Assembly: GCF_019145495.1 (NCBI RefSeq)
Contig: NZ_JAHSTU010000010.1
Location: forward strand, 62,001-126,000
DNA: 64,000 nt
DNA from: Pseudomonas azerbaijanoccidentalis
Lineage (GTDB): Bacteria; Pseudomonadota; Gammaproteobacteria; Pseudomonadales; Pseudomonadaceae
Direction of reading: 5' to 3'
Shown: in pieces, positions 41,176 to 50,668 of the stretch
Layout of the letters: the number at the start of each line of letters is the position of its first letter
How positions within the stretch are numbered: position 1 is the first letter of the stretch
The notes under the pieces: model-generated
Databases searched by the model: none
Seen by the model: the letters and a program-made list of their open reading frames with translations, nothing else
Told to the model about the DNA's origin: nothing
Position numbers and translations under genes: made by a program

Positions 41176-42924
41176 ATGCCTGCCGATTCGCACTTGCTTC
41201 CAGACGTCGACTGCGATGTGTTGATCGTCGGCTCAGGTGCGGCCGGACTGTCCGCTGCCGTGACCGCCGCCTGGCATGGGCTGAAGGTGATTGTGGTGGA
41301 GAAGGACCCGGTGTTCGGCGGCGCCACGGCCTGGTCCGGTGGCTGGGCCTGGGTACCGTGCAATCCTTTGGCGCGACGTGCCGGCATCGTCGAAGACATC
41401 GAGCAACCGCGCACCTATTTGAAACACGAATTGGGTGAGCAGTACGATCCAGCGATGATTGATGCGTTTCTCCAAGCCGCGCCGCACATGGTCGCGTTCT
41501 TTGAACAATACACCTCGCTGCAGTTTGCCGACGGCAACGCGATTGCCGACATTCATGGCGATACGCCGGGCGCAGGCACTGGCGGGCGCTCGGTGATCGC
41601 CGCCCCGTACGACGCAAGAAACGTCGGCAAACTGCTCAAGCGTTTACGCAAAACCATGCGGGAAACGTCCTTCATGGGCATGCCGATCATGGCCGGCGCA
41701 GACCTCACCGCGTTCCTCAACCTGACTCGTTCGCTGCCCGCAGCCTGGCACGTCACCCGGCGTTTCAGCCGCCACTTGCTCGACCTCGCCGTGCACGGCC
41801 GCGCCATGCAACTGGTCAATGGTGTGGCCTTGGTGGCGCGGCTGGCCAAGTCTGCCGAGGACCTCGGTGTATTGCTTTGGGAGTCGGCCCCGGTGACGCA
41901 ATTGCTGCACGAAAACCATCAAGTGCGCGGCGCGGTGATCAGCACCCGCAAAGGCTCGGTACGCATCCATGCGCGTAAGGCTGTGGTGCTGGCGGCGGGT
42001 GGTTTCGCCAATGATATCGAACGGCGCAAAGCGTTGTTTCCGCGCACGCCAACGGGGCATGAGCATCTGGCCTTACCGCCGCTCGGCGTGGATGGCGATG
42101 GTCTGCGCCTGGGCGAAAGCGTTGGCGCGAACGTACAGGCCGACCTGGCCTCGGCCGTGGCCTGGGCACCGGTTTCGCAGGTGCAACACAGCGACGGCAG
42201 CGTTGGCCATTTCCCCCACATCATCGAGCGCGGCAAACCCGGGATCATTGGCGTATTGAGCAACGGCCAGCGCTTCGTCAACGAAGCCAACGGCTACTAC
42301 GACTACGTCACGGCCATGGTCGCCGCCGCGCCGCAAGGCGAAGAGGTCGCCTCTTGGCTGATCTGCAACCATCGCTTTCAACGGCGTTATGGCCTGGGTA
42401 TGTCACGGCCGTTTCCTGTGCCGCTGTCATCCTTTATCCGCAGCGGCTATCTGAAAACCGGAAACACCCTTGAAGAATTGGCGTCGGTCTGCGGCATCGA
42501 CTCGACCGGATTGCGCACCACCGTGTCGAACTACAACCTTCATGCTCGCAACGGCGAAGATCCGCAGTTCGGTCGGGGCGCAACGCCTTACAACCGTAAA
42601 CAAGGCGATGCGTTGCAGCAGCCCAACCCGTGTGTTGCACCGATTGAACAGGGTCCGTTTTACGCCGTGAAGGTCCAGCCCGGCTGCTTCGGCACGTTCG
42701 CCGGGCTCAAGGTCAACCCGCATGCCCAGGTCCTGGACGGCGACGGTCAAGCCATTGCCGGGCTGTATGCCGCGGGAGGTGACATGGCCAGCATCATGGG
42801 TGGCCACTACCCCGCTGGCGGTATCAACATCGGCCCGGCGCTGACCTTCGGCTACATCGCCGCACGCCACATCGCCGGCGTCACTGCTTATGAAAAGGAG
42901 ATCGACCATGCAGCACATCGTTAA
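41176..42924 (+). CDS. FAD-dependent dehydrogenase, fumarate reductase/3-ketosteroid dehydrogenase family
   Basis: 582 aa. N-terminal FAD-binding GSGAAGLSAAVTAA (about 19-32), VVEKDPVFGGATAWSGGWAW near 41-60, and a C-terminal AAGGDMASIMGGHYPAGGIN near 533-552 closing the FAD site. The family includes 3-ketosteroid delta1-dehydrogenases, urocanate reductases and flavocytochrome c; the key steroid or dicarboxylate residues cannot be assigned by eye. Overlaps the aldo/keto reductase by 17 bp. Under an IclR-type operator, it is probably a catabolic oxidation step on a cyclic or enoic substrate. Confidence 0.87.
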   Translation: MPADSHLLPDVDCDVLIVGSGAAGLSAAVTAAWHGLKVIVVEKDPVFGGATAWSGGWAWVPCNPLARRAGIVEDIEQPRTYLKHELGEQYDPAMIDAFLQAAPHMVAFFEQYTSLQFADGNAIADIHGDTPGAGTGGRSVIAAPYDARNVGKLLKRLRKTMRETSFMGMPIMAGADLTAFLNLTRSLPAAWHVTRRFSRHLLDLAVHGRAMQLVNGVALVARLAKSAEDLGVLLWESAPVTQLLHENHQVRGAVISTRKGSVRIHARKAVVLAAGGFANDIERRKALFPRTPTGHEHLALPPLGVDGDGLRLGESVGANVQADLASAVAWAPVSQVQHSDGSVGHFPHIIERGKPGIIGVLSNGQRFVNEANGYYDYVTAMVAAAPQGEEVASWLICNHRFQRRYGLGMSRPFPVPLSSFIRSGYLKTGNTLEELASVCGIDSTGLRTTVSNYNLHARNGEDPQFGRGATPYNRKQGDALQQPNPCVAPIEQGPFYAVKVQPGCFGTFAGLKVNPHAQVLDGDGQAIAGLYAAGGDMASIMGGHYPAGGINIGPALTFGYIAARHIAGVTAYEKEIDHAAHR

Positions 42925-43741
42925 TCCGCAGGGTTTGAACATGCCGAAGCTCGGCCTCGGTACCTGGCCGATGCTCGGTGAGGAATGCACCCGCGCCGTA
43001 GAACAAGCCCTGGCGCTCGGCTATCGACACATCGACACGGCAGCGGGCTACAACAACGAGGACGCCGTCGGGCAAGCGTTGGTGAACAATCCGACACCAC
43101 GCGAGCAGATCCACATCACCACCAAAGTCTGGTGGGACCAACTGCAACCCGATGCGATGCGCCTTTCCATGGACCGCAGCCTCAAAGCCTTGCGTTCGGA
43201 TTACGTCGACCTGTTCCTGCTCCACTGGCCCAGCACCGATTGGGACCTGCCGCGCACGATTGAAACGTTGGTGTCGTTCAAGGAACAAGGCCTGGCACGC
43301 AACATCGGCGTGGCGAATTTTCCTCTGCCGCTGTTGCGCAAAGTCGTCGAAGAGCTGGGTGCACCGCTGTCAGCCATTCAGGTTGAATACCACGTTCTGC
43401 TCGGACAAAACGCCCTGCTCGATTACGCCCGCCAACACGACTTGGCGTTAACAGCCTATACGCCGCTGGCGAGGAACAAAGTGTCGGCGGTCCCGCAGAT
43501 CCAGCAGATCGCTGCGAAACACGGGGTTTTGCCCACTCAGGTCGCGCTCAAATGGTTGCTTGATCAACCGAACGTGGCAGCGATTCCCAAGGCCAGCAGC
43601 GAGGCTAATCAACTGGCCAATCTCGCTGCACTCAATGTGGAACTGGATGACCAGGATCGCGCCTTGATCGCCAGCCTGTCCAAACGCGAGCGCCAGGTCA
43701 GCCCGGACTTCGCGCCGGCGTGGGATCCGTTCGACGCCTAA
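42908..43741 (+). CDS. Aldo/keto reductase
   Basis: 277 aa (alpha/beta)8 NADPH-dependent reductase. Catalytic tetrad: Asp and Tyr in YRHIDTAAGYNNE (about 38-50), Lys in ITTKVWW, His in LLHWPS. IPKASSEANQLAN near 228 fits the NADP phosphate site. AAGGAG sits inside the end of the upstream flavoprotein gene, so translation is coupled. 2,5-diketo-gluconate reductase-like in length. Confidence 0.92.
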   Translation: MQHIVNPQGLNMPKLGLGTWPMLGEECTRAVEQALALGYRHIDTAAGYNNEDAVGQALVNNPTPREQIHITTKVWWDQLQPDAMRLSMDRSLKALRSDYVDLFLLHWPSTDWDLPRTIETLVSFKEQGLARNIGVANFPLPLLRKVVEELGAPLSAIQVEYHVLLGQNALLDYARQHDLALTAYTPLARNKVSAVPQIQQIAAKHGVLPTQVALKWLLDQPNVAAIPKASSEANQLANLAALNVELDDQDRALIASLSKRERQVSPDFAPAWDPFDA

Positions 43742-43953
43742 CCCGCGGGACCGGCGATCGCCCTCTGGAGAAAAACCCGTCGTCTGACGGAATTCGAAGG
43801 GTTATCCGCGTTCAATACAAGCCTGAATCGTTCTCGGCAGCCGCCATGGATTGCCGGGAACAGCCGCGTGCGTGTCAAAAGACGGACGACCGGACTGGCG
43901 CCCCTCCCACTTGGCAGCAACACTCATCGCACAGACAACCAGAGGATTCCCAC

Positions 43954-44844
43954 ATGCTATGGAAAAAAGGCCGACGCAGCGACAACGTCGTCGATGCCCG
44001 TGGTGATGATGTCGGCGGCAGTGGCGGCGGGATGCGCTTTGGCGGCGGCAAAGGTCTGAGCCTGACAGCGATCCTATTGATCGTCGGGATCGGCTGGATC
44101 ACCGGCCAGGACCCGATGCAAATCCTCGGGCAATTGACCGGTCAGATGGACCAATCCGCACCGGCCACAACGCAGACCCGCAAGGCGCCACCGGCCAATG
44201 ATGAAGGCGCCGAATTCGTCCGCTCGATCCTTGGCGACACCGAAGACACCTGGCGGCAGATTTTCCAGCAGGGCGGCCGGCAGTACAAAGATCCGACGCT
44301 GGTGCTGTTCAGCAATCGGGTGAACTCGGCCTGCGGCATGGCGACATCGGCGACCGGTCCGTTCTATTGCCCGGCCGACCAGAAGGTCTACCTGGACATG
44401 GCGTTTTTCCAGGAGATGTCCCAACGTTTTTCCGCCGCGGGCGACTTCGCCCAGGCCTACGTGATCGCGCACGAAGTCGGACATCACGTGCAGACCTTGC
44501 TCGGTGTTTCCGCGAAAATTCAGACAGCCCGCCAGCAAGGCCGGCAGATGGAAGGCGACGGCGGCTTGCTGGTGCGCCAGGAACTTCAAGCGGATTGCCT
44601 GGCCGGGGTCTGGGCCAACAGTGCGCAGCAACGGTTGAACTGGCTGGAGCCGGGCGACATCGAAGAAGCGTTGAACGCTGCCAATGCCATCGGCGACGAT
44701 CGCTTGCAGCAACAGGGTCAGGGCCGCGTAGTGCCGGACTCGTTTACCCATGGTACGTCAGCGCAACGGGTGCGCTGGTTCAAAACCGGATTCGCCCAGG
44801 GCCAGGTTGGCCAGTGCGATACCTTTGCGGCGAAAAATCTGTAA
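43954..44844 (+). CDS. YpfJ/KPN_02809-type neutral zinc metallopeptidase
   Basis: 296 aa. Gly-rich N-terminus, one membrane helix (about 36-50), then the zinc site HEVGHH at 173-178 and LQADCLAGVWA near 211, the marks of PF04228. Predicted to be a membrane-anchored peptidase facing the periplasm. GAGG precedes ATG 43954. The alpha/beta hydrolase starts immediately after its stop codon. Role of the family is unclear. Confidence 0.9.
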   Translation: MLWKKGRRSDNVVDARGDDVGGSGGGMRFGGGKGLSLTAILLIVGIGWITGQDPMQILGQLTGQMDQSAPATTQTRKAPPANDEGAEFVRSILGDTEDTWRQIFQQGGRQYKDPTLVLFSNRVNSACGMATSATGPFYCPADQKVYLDMAFFQEMSQRFSAAGDFAQAYVIAHEVGHHVQTLLGVSAKIQTARQQGRQMEGDGGLLVRQELQADCLAGVWANSAQQRLNWLEPGDIEEALNAANAIGDDRLQQQGQGRVVPDSFTHGTSAQRVRWFKTGFAQGQVGQCDTFAAKNL

Positions 44845-45801
44845 ATGAAGAAGTGGTTGTTGGTTTTGCTGTTCACTTGCGTCACGTCCCAGGCTGCCGA
44901 GCATGGGGTCAAAGAACTCAGCCCCGGGCGCCTGTTGTTGAAGTCGGGTGAAATTGCCGTGGGCATCAGCCCTGCTCCGGCAAAAATCGAGCGCGTGTTG
45001 ATCATCGTTCATGGTCGCTTGCGCAATGCGCAAACCTACCTGCAAAGCGGTGTACACGCGGCCGAGCTGGCCGGACAAAGCGCAACGACCCTGGTGATCG
45101 CGCCGCAGTTTCTCAATGAAACCGATGTCGCCGTGCATCCGGTGGCGGACACCGTTCTGCGCTGGCAAGGCAATGAGTGGATGGCGGGCGGCGAATCCAC
45201 CGCACCATTTCGCCTGAGTTCCTACGAGGCGCTGGACGAAATCATCGCCCGAGTGGGCGATCGTCAGCAGTTTCCCGATGTGAAGCAAATCGTCATCGCC
45301 GGCCACTCCGGTGGCGCTCAGGTGGTTCAACGCTACGCATTGCTCGGTCACGACCAACCGGCTTTGGATGCCGCCGGCGTGCAACTGCGCTATGTGATTG
45401 CCAACCCGTCTTCCTATGCGTATTTCGATGAACGCCGGCCTGTGGCGTTCAACCACGCGGCCTGTCCGAACTTCAACCGCTGGAAGTATGGGCTGACCGA
45501 CTTACCCGCCTACGCTGAAGGACAAACCGCTGCGCAATTGCAGGAAAAGTACCTCAAGCGTGAAGTCGTTTATCTGTTGGGGCAGCAGGACATCGACCCG
45601 AATCATCCGGCGCTGGATAAAAGTTGTGAGGCCAAGGCCCAGGGGCCGTATCGACTGGCGCGGGGGCGTTTTTACTTCGATTACCTGAAGCGCCTGAAAC
45701 CGCAAGGGTTGAAGCAGCAGCTGATTGAAGTGCCCGGGGTTGGGCATAACGGCGATGGGATGTTTACCTCGCCGGAAGGGCAGAAGGCGTTGTTTCAGTA
45801 A
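44845..45801 (+). CDS. Secreted alpha/beta-hydrolase fold protein
   Basis: 318 aa with a signal peptide (MKKWLLVLLFTCVTSQA, cut near 17). Nucleophile elbow GHSGGAQV (about 153-160), oxyanion region LIIVHGRLRNAQTY and catalytic His in VGHNGDGMF near 302. Starts with zero spacing after the peptidase gene, so they form an operon. Likely an esterase or similar in the periplasm; substrate unknown. Confidence 0.85.
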   Translation: MKKWLLVLLFTCVTSQAAEHGVKELSPGRLLLKSGEIAVGISPAPAKIERVLIIVHGRLRNAQTYLQSGVHAAELAGQSATTLVIAPQFLNETDVAVHPVADTVLRWQGNEWMAGGESTAPFRLSSYEALDEIIARVGDRQQFPDVKQIVIAGHSGGAQVVQRYALLGHDQPALDAAGVQLRYVIANPSSYAYFDERRPVAFNHAACPNFNRWKYGLTDLPAYAEGQTAAQLQEKYLKREVVYLLGQQDIDPNHPALDKSCEAKAQGPYRLARGRFYFDYLKRLKPQGLKQQLIEVPGVGHNGDGMFTSPEGQKALFQ

Positions 45802-45810
45802 CCGCAAAAA

Positions 45811-45880
45811 GATCGCAGCCTTCGGCAGCTCCTACAAGGTGTACTCGATTCCCCTGTAGGAGCTGCCGAAGGCTGCGATC
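45811..45880. repeat. REPIN, family A
   Basis: GATCGCAGCCTTCGGCAGCT and AGCTGCCGAAGGCTGCGATC arms in the convergent hydrolase/HAD gap, followed by TTTT. Confidence 0.88.
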
Positions 45881-45896
45881 TTTTGACCTTAATAAA

Positions 45897-46490
45897 TCAA
45901 ACCGAGAGCATCCGCTGCAACTCGACACAATCCGCCGCATGCCAATCCGTCAGCTCCGGCCACGGATTATCCGGCAGGTTCACCAATACCGTCCGCGCGC
46001 CCGCGGCCCGTCCGCAATCCAGATCAAAGCGGTAATCACCGACCATCACCATCTCGCGGGGCGGCACATTCCAGGCCTCGGACAGCTTCAACAAACCGCC
46101 GGGATGCGGCTTTGGCGGTGCTTCATCGCGGCCCAGCACATCCTCCACCGCGAAGCAGTCGGCCAAGCCAATCGCCTCCAGCGTGACATGCGCCAGCTCG
46201 CGGGCATTGCGCGTGAGAATGCCCAGACGATAACCGCGCCCGGCCAGCTCACGCACCAGCTCGACGGCGCCCGGTGCCGGTTTCGAGCCCAGCGCCAGAT
46301 CCCGCTCATGCTCCAGCAACCACGCATGTTTGGCGGCGGCTTCATCGGCGGGCAATGCGGCGAGGTGAGTCAGGATGTCGTCTTCAGCCGGGATCGCCAA
46401 GGCCACGCGAATCGCCGCAAAGTCATGCACGGCGACGGTCAGGGTGCCGTCCATGTCGAACACCCAATGGCGCACGTCGGTGAGGCTCAT
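45897..46490 (-). CDS. HAD-superfamily phosphatase (HAD-IA)
   Basis: 197 aa. Motif I FDMDGTLT near 10, motif II LTRNA near 93, motif III/IV PPKPHP and VMVGDYRFDLDCG near 147. A small-molecule phosphatase of the phosphoglycolate phosphatase type. Its ATG overlaps the tesB stop (ATGA), so it is the second gene of tesB-HAD. Confidence 0.9.
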   Translation of the reverse strand: MSLTDVRHWVFDMDGTLTVAVHDFAAIRVALAIPAEDDILTHLAALPADEAAAKHAWLLEHERDLALGSKPAPGAVELVRELAGRGYRLGILTRNARELAHVTLEAIGLADCFAVEDVLGRDEAPPKPHPGGLLKLSEAWNVPPREMVMVGDYRFDLDCGRAAGARTVLVNLPDNPWPELTDWHAADCVELQRMLSV

Positions 46491-47356
46491 GCCCAATCCT
46501 TGCGATGACGGATCAGGCCTTCCTGCGTGACCGAGGCCACCAGTTGCCCGGCGCGGTTGAACACGCTGCCACGATTGAACCCGCGCGAATTGCCGGCCCA
46601 CGGGCTGTCCATCGCGTAGAGCAACCAGTCATCGGCACGCAGATCCTGGTGGAACCACAGCGCGTGGTCGAGGCTGGCGACCTGCATGTCCTTGTGCCAG
46701 ACCGTTTTGCCATGGGGTTGCATCGAGGTGACGAGCAGACCGAAATCCGAGGCGTATGCCAGCAAGTATTTATGCAGCGCCGGGGAGTCGATCAAGGCAC
46801 CGTCGGCGCGAAACCAGACGTACTTGATCGGGTCGGACGGCAGCGGGTTATAGGGGTCTTTCTCGGTAATCGGACGGAACTCGATCGGCTTCGGGCACAG
46901 CAGTTTTTCACGCATGTGCTCGGGGATCAGGTGCGCACGCTGTTGCGTGATTTCCAGCTCCGACGGCAGGTTCTCAGGGCCGACCACTTGCGGCATTTCG
47001 CTCTGGTGCTGGAAACCCTCTTCGTCGTACTGGAACGAGGCGCTGCATGTGAAGATCGGGTGGCCCTTCTGGATCGCGGTCACTCGACGCGTGCTGAAAC
47101 TGCCGCCGTCACGCACGCGGTCAACGGAATACACCACCGGTAATTTGGCGTCGCCCGGGCGCAGAAAGTAACCGTGCATCGAATGCACATGGCGAGCTTC
47201 TTCCACCGTCTGACTGGCCGCCGACAGCGACTGGCCGAGCACCTGGCCACCGAACAGTTGGCGAAATCCCAGGTCCTGGCTGCGGCCACGGAACAGGTTT
47301 TCTTCGATAGGTTCCAGGCTCAGCAGGTCGACCAGATCATCCAACACTTGGCTCAT
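46487..47356 (-). CDS. tesB: Acyl-CoA thioesterase II
   Basis: 289 aa double hot-dog TesB. Segments QLFGGQVLGQSLSAASQTV near 35 and YLLAYASDFGLLVTSMQPHG near 195 (catalytic Asp), ASLDHALWFHQD near 230 (Thr/Ser region) and the Gln in VTQEG near 278. Hydrolyses medium to long acyl-CoAs. Co-transcribed with the HAD gene. Confidence 0.95.
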   Translation of the reverse strand: MSQVLDDLVDLLSLEPIEENLFRGRSQDLGFRQLFGGQVLGQSLSAASQTVEEARHVHSMHGYFLRPGDAKLPVVYSVDRVRDGGSFSTRRVTAIQKGHPIFTCSASFQYDEEGFQHQSEMPQVVGPENLPSELEITQQRAHLIPEHMREKLLCPKPIEFRPITEKDPYNPLPSDPIKYVWFRADGALIDSPALHKYLLAYASDFGLLVTSMQPHGKTVWHKDMQVASLDHALWFHQDLRADDWLLYAMDSPWAGNSRGFNRGSVFNRAGQLVASVTQEGLIRHRKDWA

Positions 47357-47462
47357 TCAGACTCTCCTCACACAACGCAATACCGCGCAGTCTTGGCTGC
47401 GGCGGTCGATTCAGTTTCTGGCCCGGGCCAACATGTGGGCCATTGTAAACGTCCGTGGCAGG

Positions 47463-48032
47463 TTATCCATGCAAGGTTTGCAGCCATTGTTCACGGCTGA
47501 TGCGGTACAACACGTGGTGACGCAGGGGGTGATCGACGGCGAGCTTCGGGTGATTGAAGTCATCGGCCGGATCGTGCTGCATGCCAATCGCCTGCATGAC
47601 TTTCTGCGACGGCAAGTTGCTGTCGGCCGTGAACGACACGACTTCGTTCAGCAGTAAGCGGTCAAACCCGCACCGCAGAGCGGTCCACGCCGCTTCACTG
47701 GCGTAGCCCAAGCCCCAGTGTTCCCGCGCCAGGCGCCAGCCGATCTCGATGGCGGGGGTGAAAGGCGCTTCAAAACCGACCACGCCAAGTCCGGTAAAAC
47801 CGATGAACTGGCCGGTGTCCTTGCGCTCCAGCGCCCACAGACCAAAACCATGCTCGGCAAAATGACCACGGACTCGCCCGATCAATGAAGCACTTTCCAG
47901 TCGACTCAACGGCGCCGGAAAGTAACGCATGACCTGCGGATCAGCGCACATCGCAGCAAATTCCGGCAAATCTTCATCACGCCATTGCCGCAACAGCAGT
48001 CGCGCGCTCGCCAGTTCGAGTATCGGCTCCAT
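47463..48032 (-). CDS. GNAT-family N-acetyltransferase (RimJ/RimL type)
   Basis: 189 aa. ASARLLLRQWRDEDL near 8-22, the acetyl-CoA region EIGWRLAREHWGLGYASEAA near 94-113, and SFTADSNLPSQKVMQAIGM near 132. Divergent from the HDAC-like gene. Target unknown; acetylation of a protein N-terminus or small molecule is possible. Confidence 0.88.
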   Translation of the reverse strand: MEPILELASARLLLRQWRDEDLPEFAAMCADPQVMRYFPAPLSRLESASLIGRVRGHFAEHGFGLWALERKDTGQFIGFTGLGVVGFEAPFTPAIEIGWRLAREHWGLGYASEAAWTALRCGFDRLLLNEVVSFTADSNLPSQKVMQAIGMQHDPADDFNHPKLAVDHPLRHHVLYRISREQWLQTLHG

Positions 48033-48109
48033 CGTGCCCCTCCCCCATTTCCATGCTGCAAGTCTACAACGCTGGTAGGATCCGTCTCTCATTCCTATCC
48101 GAAATCACC

Positions 48110-49030
48110 ATGCCGCTGCCGCTGATTTATCACGAAGACTACAGTCCCGAGTTTCCGGTGGATCATCGCTTTCCGATGGACAAGTTTCGACTGTTGCGCG
48201 ATCACCTGGTGGACAGCGGACTGACCCGTGATGCTGATTTGCTGCGACCGGAACTGTGCCCCGCAGAGATTCTCGCCCTCGCCCATGACCCTTCGTATAT
48301 CGAACGCTACATGAGCGGCGAGTTGTCCCGCGAGGATCAACGGCGCCTCGGCCTGCCTTGGAGCGAAGCCTTGGCCCGACGCACGGTACGGGCGGTTGGT
48401 GGTTCGCTGCTGGCGGCCGAGCAAGCGCTGGAACATGGCCTGGCCTGCCATCTGGCTGGCGGCACGCACCACGCGCATTACGACTACCCGGCCGGGTTCT
48501 GCATCTTCAACGACCTGGCGGTGATCAGCCAATACATGTTGCAAAGCGGTCGTGTGAATCGGGTGCTGATCTTCGATTGCGACGTGCATCAGGGCGACGG
48601 GACTGCACGGATTCTGCACAACACCCCGGAAGCCATCACCGTTTCCCTGCATTGCGAAAAGAATTTTCCTGCACGCAAGGCCGAAAGCGACTGGGACATT
48701 CCGCTGCCCAATGGCATGGGTGACGCCGATTATCTGAAGGTGGTGGACGATGCGCTCAACTACTTGCTGCCGCTTTATCAACCGGACCTGGTGCTGTACG
48801 ACGCCGGGGTTGATGTGCACAAGGACGACGCCCTCGGTTACTTGAAGCTGACAGACGAAGGCGTCGCCGCCCGCGATGAAAGCGTGATGCGCCATTGCCT
48901 GGGGCGTGACATCCCGGTGGTCGGGGTGATCGGGGGCGGCTACAGCAAGGACCGTCATGCCTTGGCCCGGCGTCACGGCATCCTCCATCACAGCGCGCAA
49001 CGGGTCTGGCAGTCATCAGGTTGTCACTGA
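48110..49030 (+). CDS. Histone-deacetylase family amidohydrolase
   Basis: 306 aa. Catalytic His-His at 120-121 (GGTHHAHYDY), zinc ligands in FDCDVHQGDG (Asp158, His160) and the third in the DAGVDVHKDD region, with IGGGYSKD near 280. Class II-like bacterial deacetylases act on acetylpolyamines or other acetyl-amines and sometimes on proteins. Its divergence from an acetyltransferase gene is suggestive but not proof of a pair. Confidence 0.92.
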   Translation: MPLPLIYHEDYSPEFPVDHRFPMDKFRLLRDHLVDSGLTRDADLLRPELCPAEILALAHDPSYIERYMSGELSREDQRRLGLPWSEALARRTVRAVGGSLLAAEQALEHGLACHLAGGTHHAHYDYPAGFCIFNDLAVISQYMLQSGRVNRVLIFDCDVHQGDGTARILHNTPEAITVSLHCEKNFPARKAESDWDIPLPNGMGDADYLKVVDDALNYLLPLYQPDLVLYDAGVDVHKDDALGYLKLTDEGVAARDESVMRHCLGRDIPVVGVIGGGYSKDRHALARRHGILHHSAQRVWQSSGCH

Positions 49031-49168
49031 CCTGTGGATGCTTTACCCACAATGCCTGTGGAGCCGCCTGTGGATAACCTGAGTGAAAGGGACTACAGCC
49101 CACGCGGCGTATAGGCTACAGACCACTGATTATTTTTTAACCAGCACTGGCAAACACCACGGAACCCT

Positions 49169-49256
49169 GTGGGAGCGGGCTTGCCCGCGATGAGGCCGGC
49201 ACATCTACATCTTTGTTGACTGACCGTCCGCTATCGCGGGCAAGCCCGCTCCCACA
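49169..49256. repeat. REPIN, family C (GGGCTTGCCCGCGA)
   Basis: TGTGGGAGCGGGCTTGCCCG and CGGGCAAGCCCGCTCCCACA arms with about 50 bp spacer, in the gap before the flavoprotein gene. Confidence 0.88.
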
Positions 49257-49310
49257 GTAATCGTGTACTGCTAGAATGCGCGCCAAATCCGCCACACCGC
49301 AGCTTCTACC

Positions 49311-50552
49311 ATGACTCAGCCCAGCACTTCCCTCCCCCCCCAAGTCGCCATCATCGGCGGCGGCCCCGCTGGCCTGATGGCCGCGGAAGTGCTGAGCCAG
49401 GCCGGGATCAAGGTCGATCTGTACGACGGCATGCCCTCAGTAGGTCGCAAATTTCTGCTCGCCGGCGTCGGCGGCATGAACATCACCCACTCCGAAGCCT
49501 ACCCCGCGTTCCTCTCGCGCTACGCCGAACGGGCACCGCAAATCGCCCCGCTGCTGCGCGCTTTCAACGCCGATGCGTTATGCCAATGGATTCATGAATT
49601 GGGCATCGAAACTTTCATCGGCAGTTCCGGCCGGGTTTTTCCGACCGACATGAAAGCCGCACCGCTGCTGCGCGCATGGCTCAAACGCCTGCGTGACAGC
49701 GGCGTAGTTATCCACACCCGCCACCGCTGGCTCGGCTGGAATGACCAAGGTGATTTGCGCATCGCCACTCCCGATGGCGAAAAGAACGTTCACGCCGATG
49801 CCACTCTGTTAGCCCTCGGCGGCGGCAGTTGGTCGCGCCTTGGCTCGGACGGCGCGTGGATGCTGCCACTGGAGCAACGCGGTGTAGGTCTTGCGCCATT
49901 GCAGCCGAGCAATTGCGGCTTCGAAGTGCAGGCCTGGAGCGATTTGATGGTCAGCAAATTCGCCGGTGCACCGCTTAAAAATATCGCCATCGGCCTCAAC
50001 GACGACGTGCCCCGACTGGGCGAATGCGTGATCACCGCCACCGGCATCGAAGGCAGTTTGATTTATGCGCTGTCGGCATCGATTCGCGAGGCGATCAACC
50101 GGCACGGTTCGGCCACGATTCATATCGATCTATTGCCGGGCCGGCCTGTGAATAAAGTTCAGGCTGCATTGAGCAAACCTCGGGGTTCGCGCTCCATGGC
50201 CAAGCATCTGCACAGCCAGTTGGGCATCGATGGCGTGAAAGCGGCGCTACTGCGGGAATTGACCACTGCCGACACCTTCACCGATCCGGCTCTGCTGGCC
50301 AAAGCGATCAAAGCGTTGCCCCTGACACTGGTAAAAGCCCGTCCATTGGACGAAGCCATCAGCAGCGCGGGCGGTGTGTTATTCGAGGCGATGGATGAGC
50401 GCTTGATGCTCAAGCAACTACCGGGTGTGTTCTGCGCAGGAGAAATGCTGGACTGGGAAGCGCCGACGGGCGGCTATCTGCTGACCGCGTGTTTCGCCAG
50501 TGGGCGCGCGGCGGGGTTGGGGATGGTGCAGTGGTTGCTGCGCAAGGGCTGA
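49311..50552 (+). CDS. HI0933-like NAD(P)/FAD flavoprotein (TIGR03862 type)
   Basis: 413 aa. FAD loop IIGGGPAGLMAAEVLSQAG (about 14-32), GRKFLLAGVGGMNITHSE near 46-63, LALGGGSWSRLGSDG near 167 and C-terminal WEAPTGGYLLTACFASGRAAG near 383. BaiN/RdsA-like oxidoreductases of this family reduce unsaturated or tRNA-related substrates; role unknown here. Confidence 0.9.
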   Translation: MTQPSTSLPPQVAIIGGGPAGLMAAEVLSQAGIKVDLYDGMPSVGRKFLLAGVGGMNITHSEAYPAFLSRYAERAPQIAPLLRAFNADALCQWIHELGIETFIGSSGRVFPTDMKAAPLLRAWLKRLRDSGVVIHTRHRWLGWNDQGDLRIATPDGEKNVHADATLLALGGGSWSRLGSDGAWMLPLEQRGVGLAPLQPSNCGFEVQAWSDLMVSKFAGAPLKNIAIGLNDDVPRLGECVITATGIEGSLIYALSASIREAINRHGSATIHIDLLPGRPVNKVQAALSKPRGSRSMAKHLHSQLGIDGVKAALLRELTTADTFTDPALLAKAIKALPLTLVKARPLDEAISSAGGVLFEAMDERLMLKQLPGVFCAGEMLDWEAPTGGYLLTACFASGRAAGLGMVQWLLRKG

Positions 50553-50567
50553 CGACCGCGCAGCCCC

Positions 50568-50643
50568 CATCGCCAGCAGGCTGGCTCCCACACGGAATTT
50601 GTGTCGTTCACAAAAAACTGTGGGAGCCAGCCTGCTGGCGATG
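50568..50643. repeat. REPIN, family B, between convergent genes
   Basis: ATCGCCAGCAGGCTGGCTCC and GGAGCCAGCCTGCTGGCGAT, spacer about 35 bp. Confidence 0.88.
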
Positions 50644-50668
50644 ACGGCCAATCAGACGCCGCGTGTAA

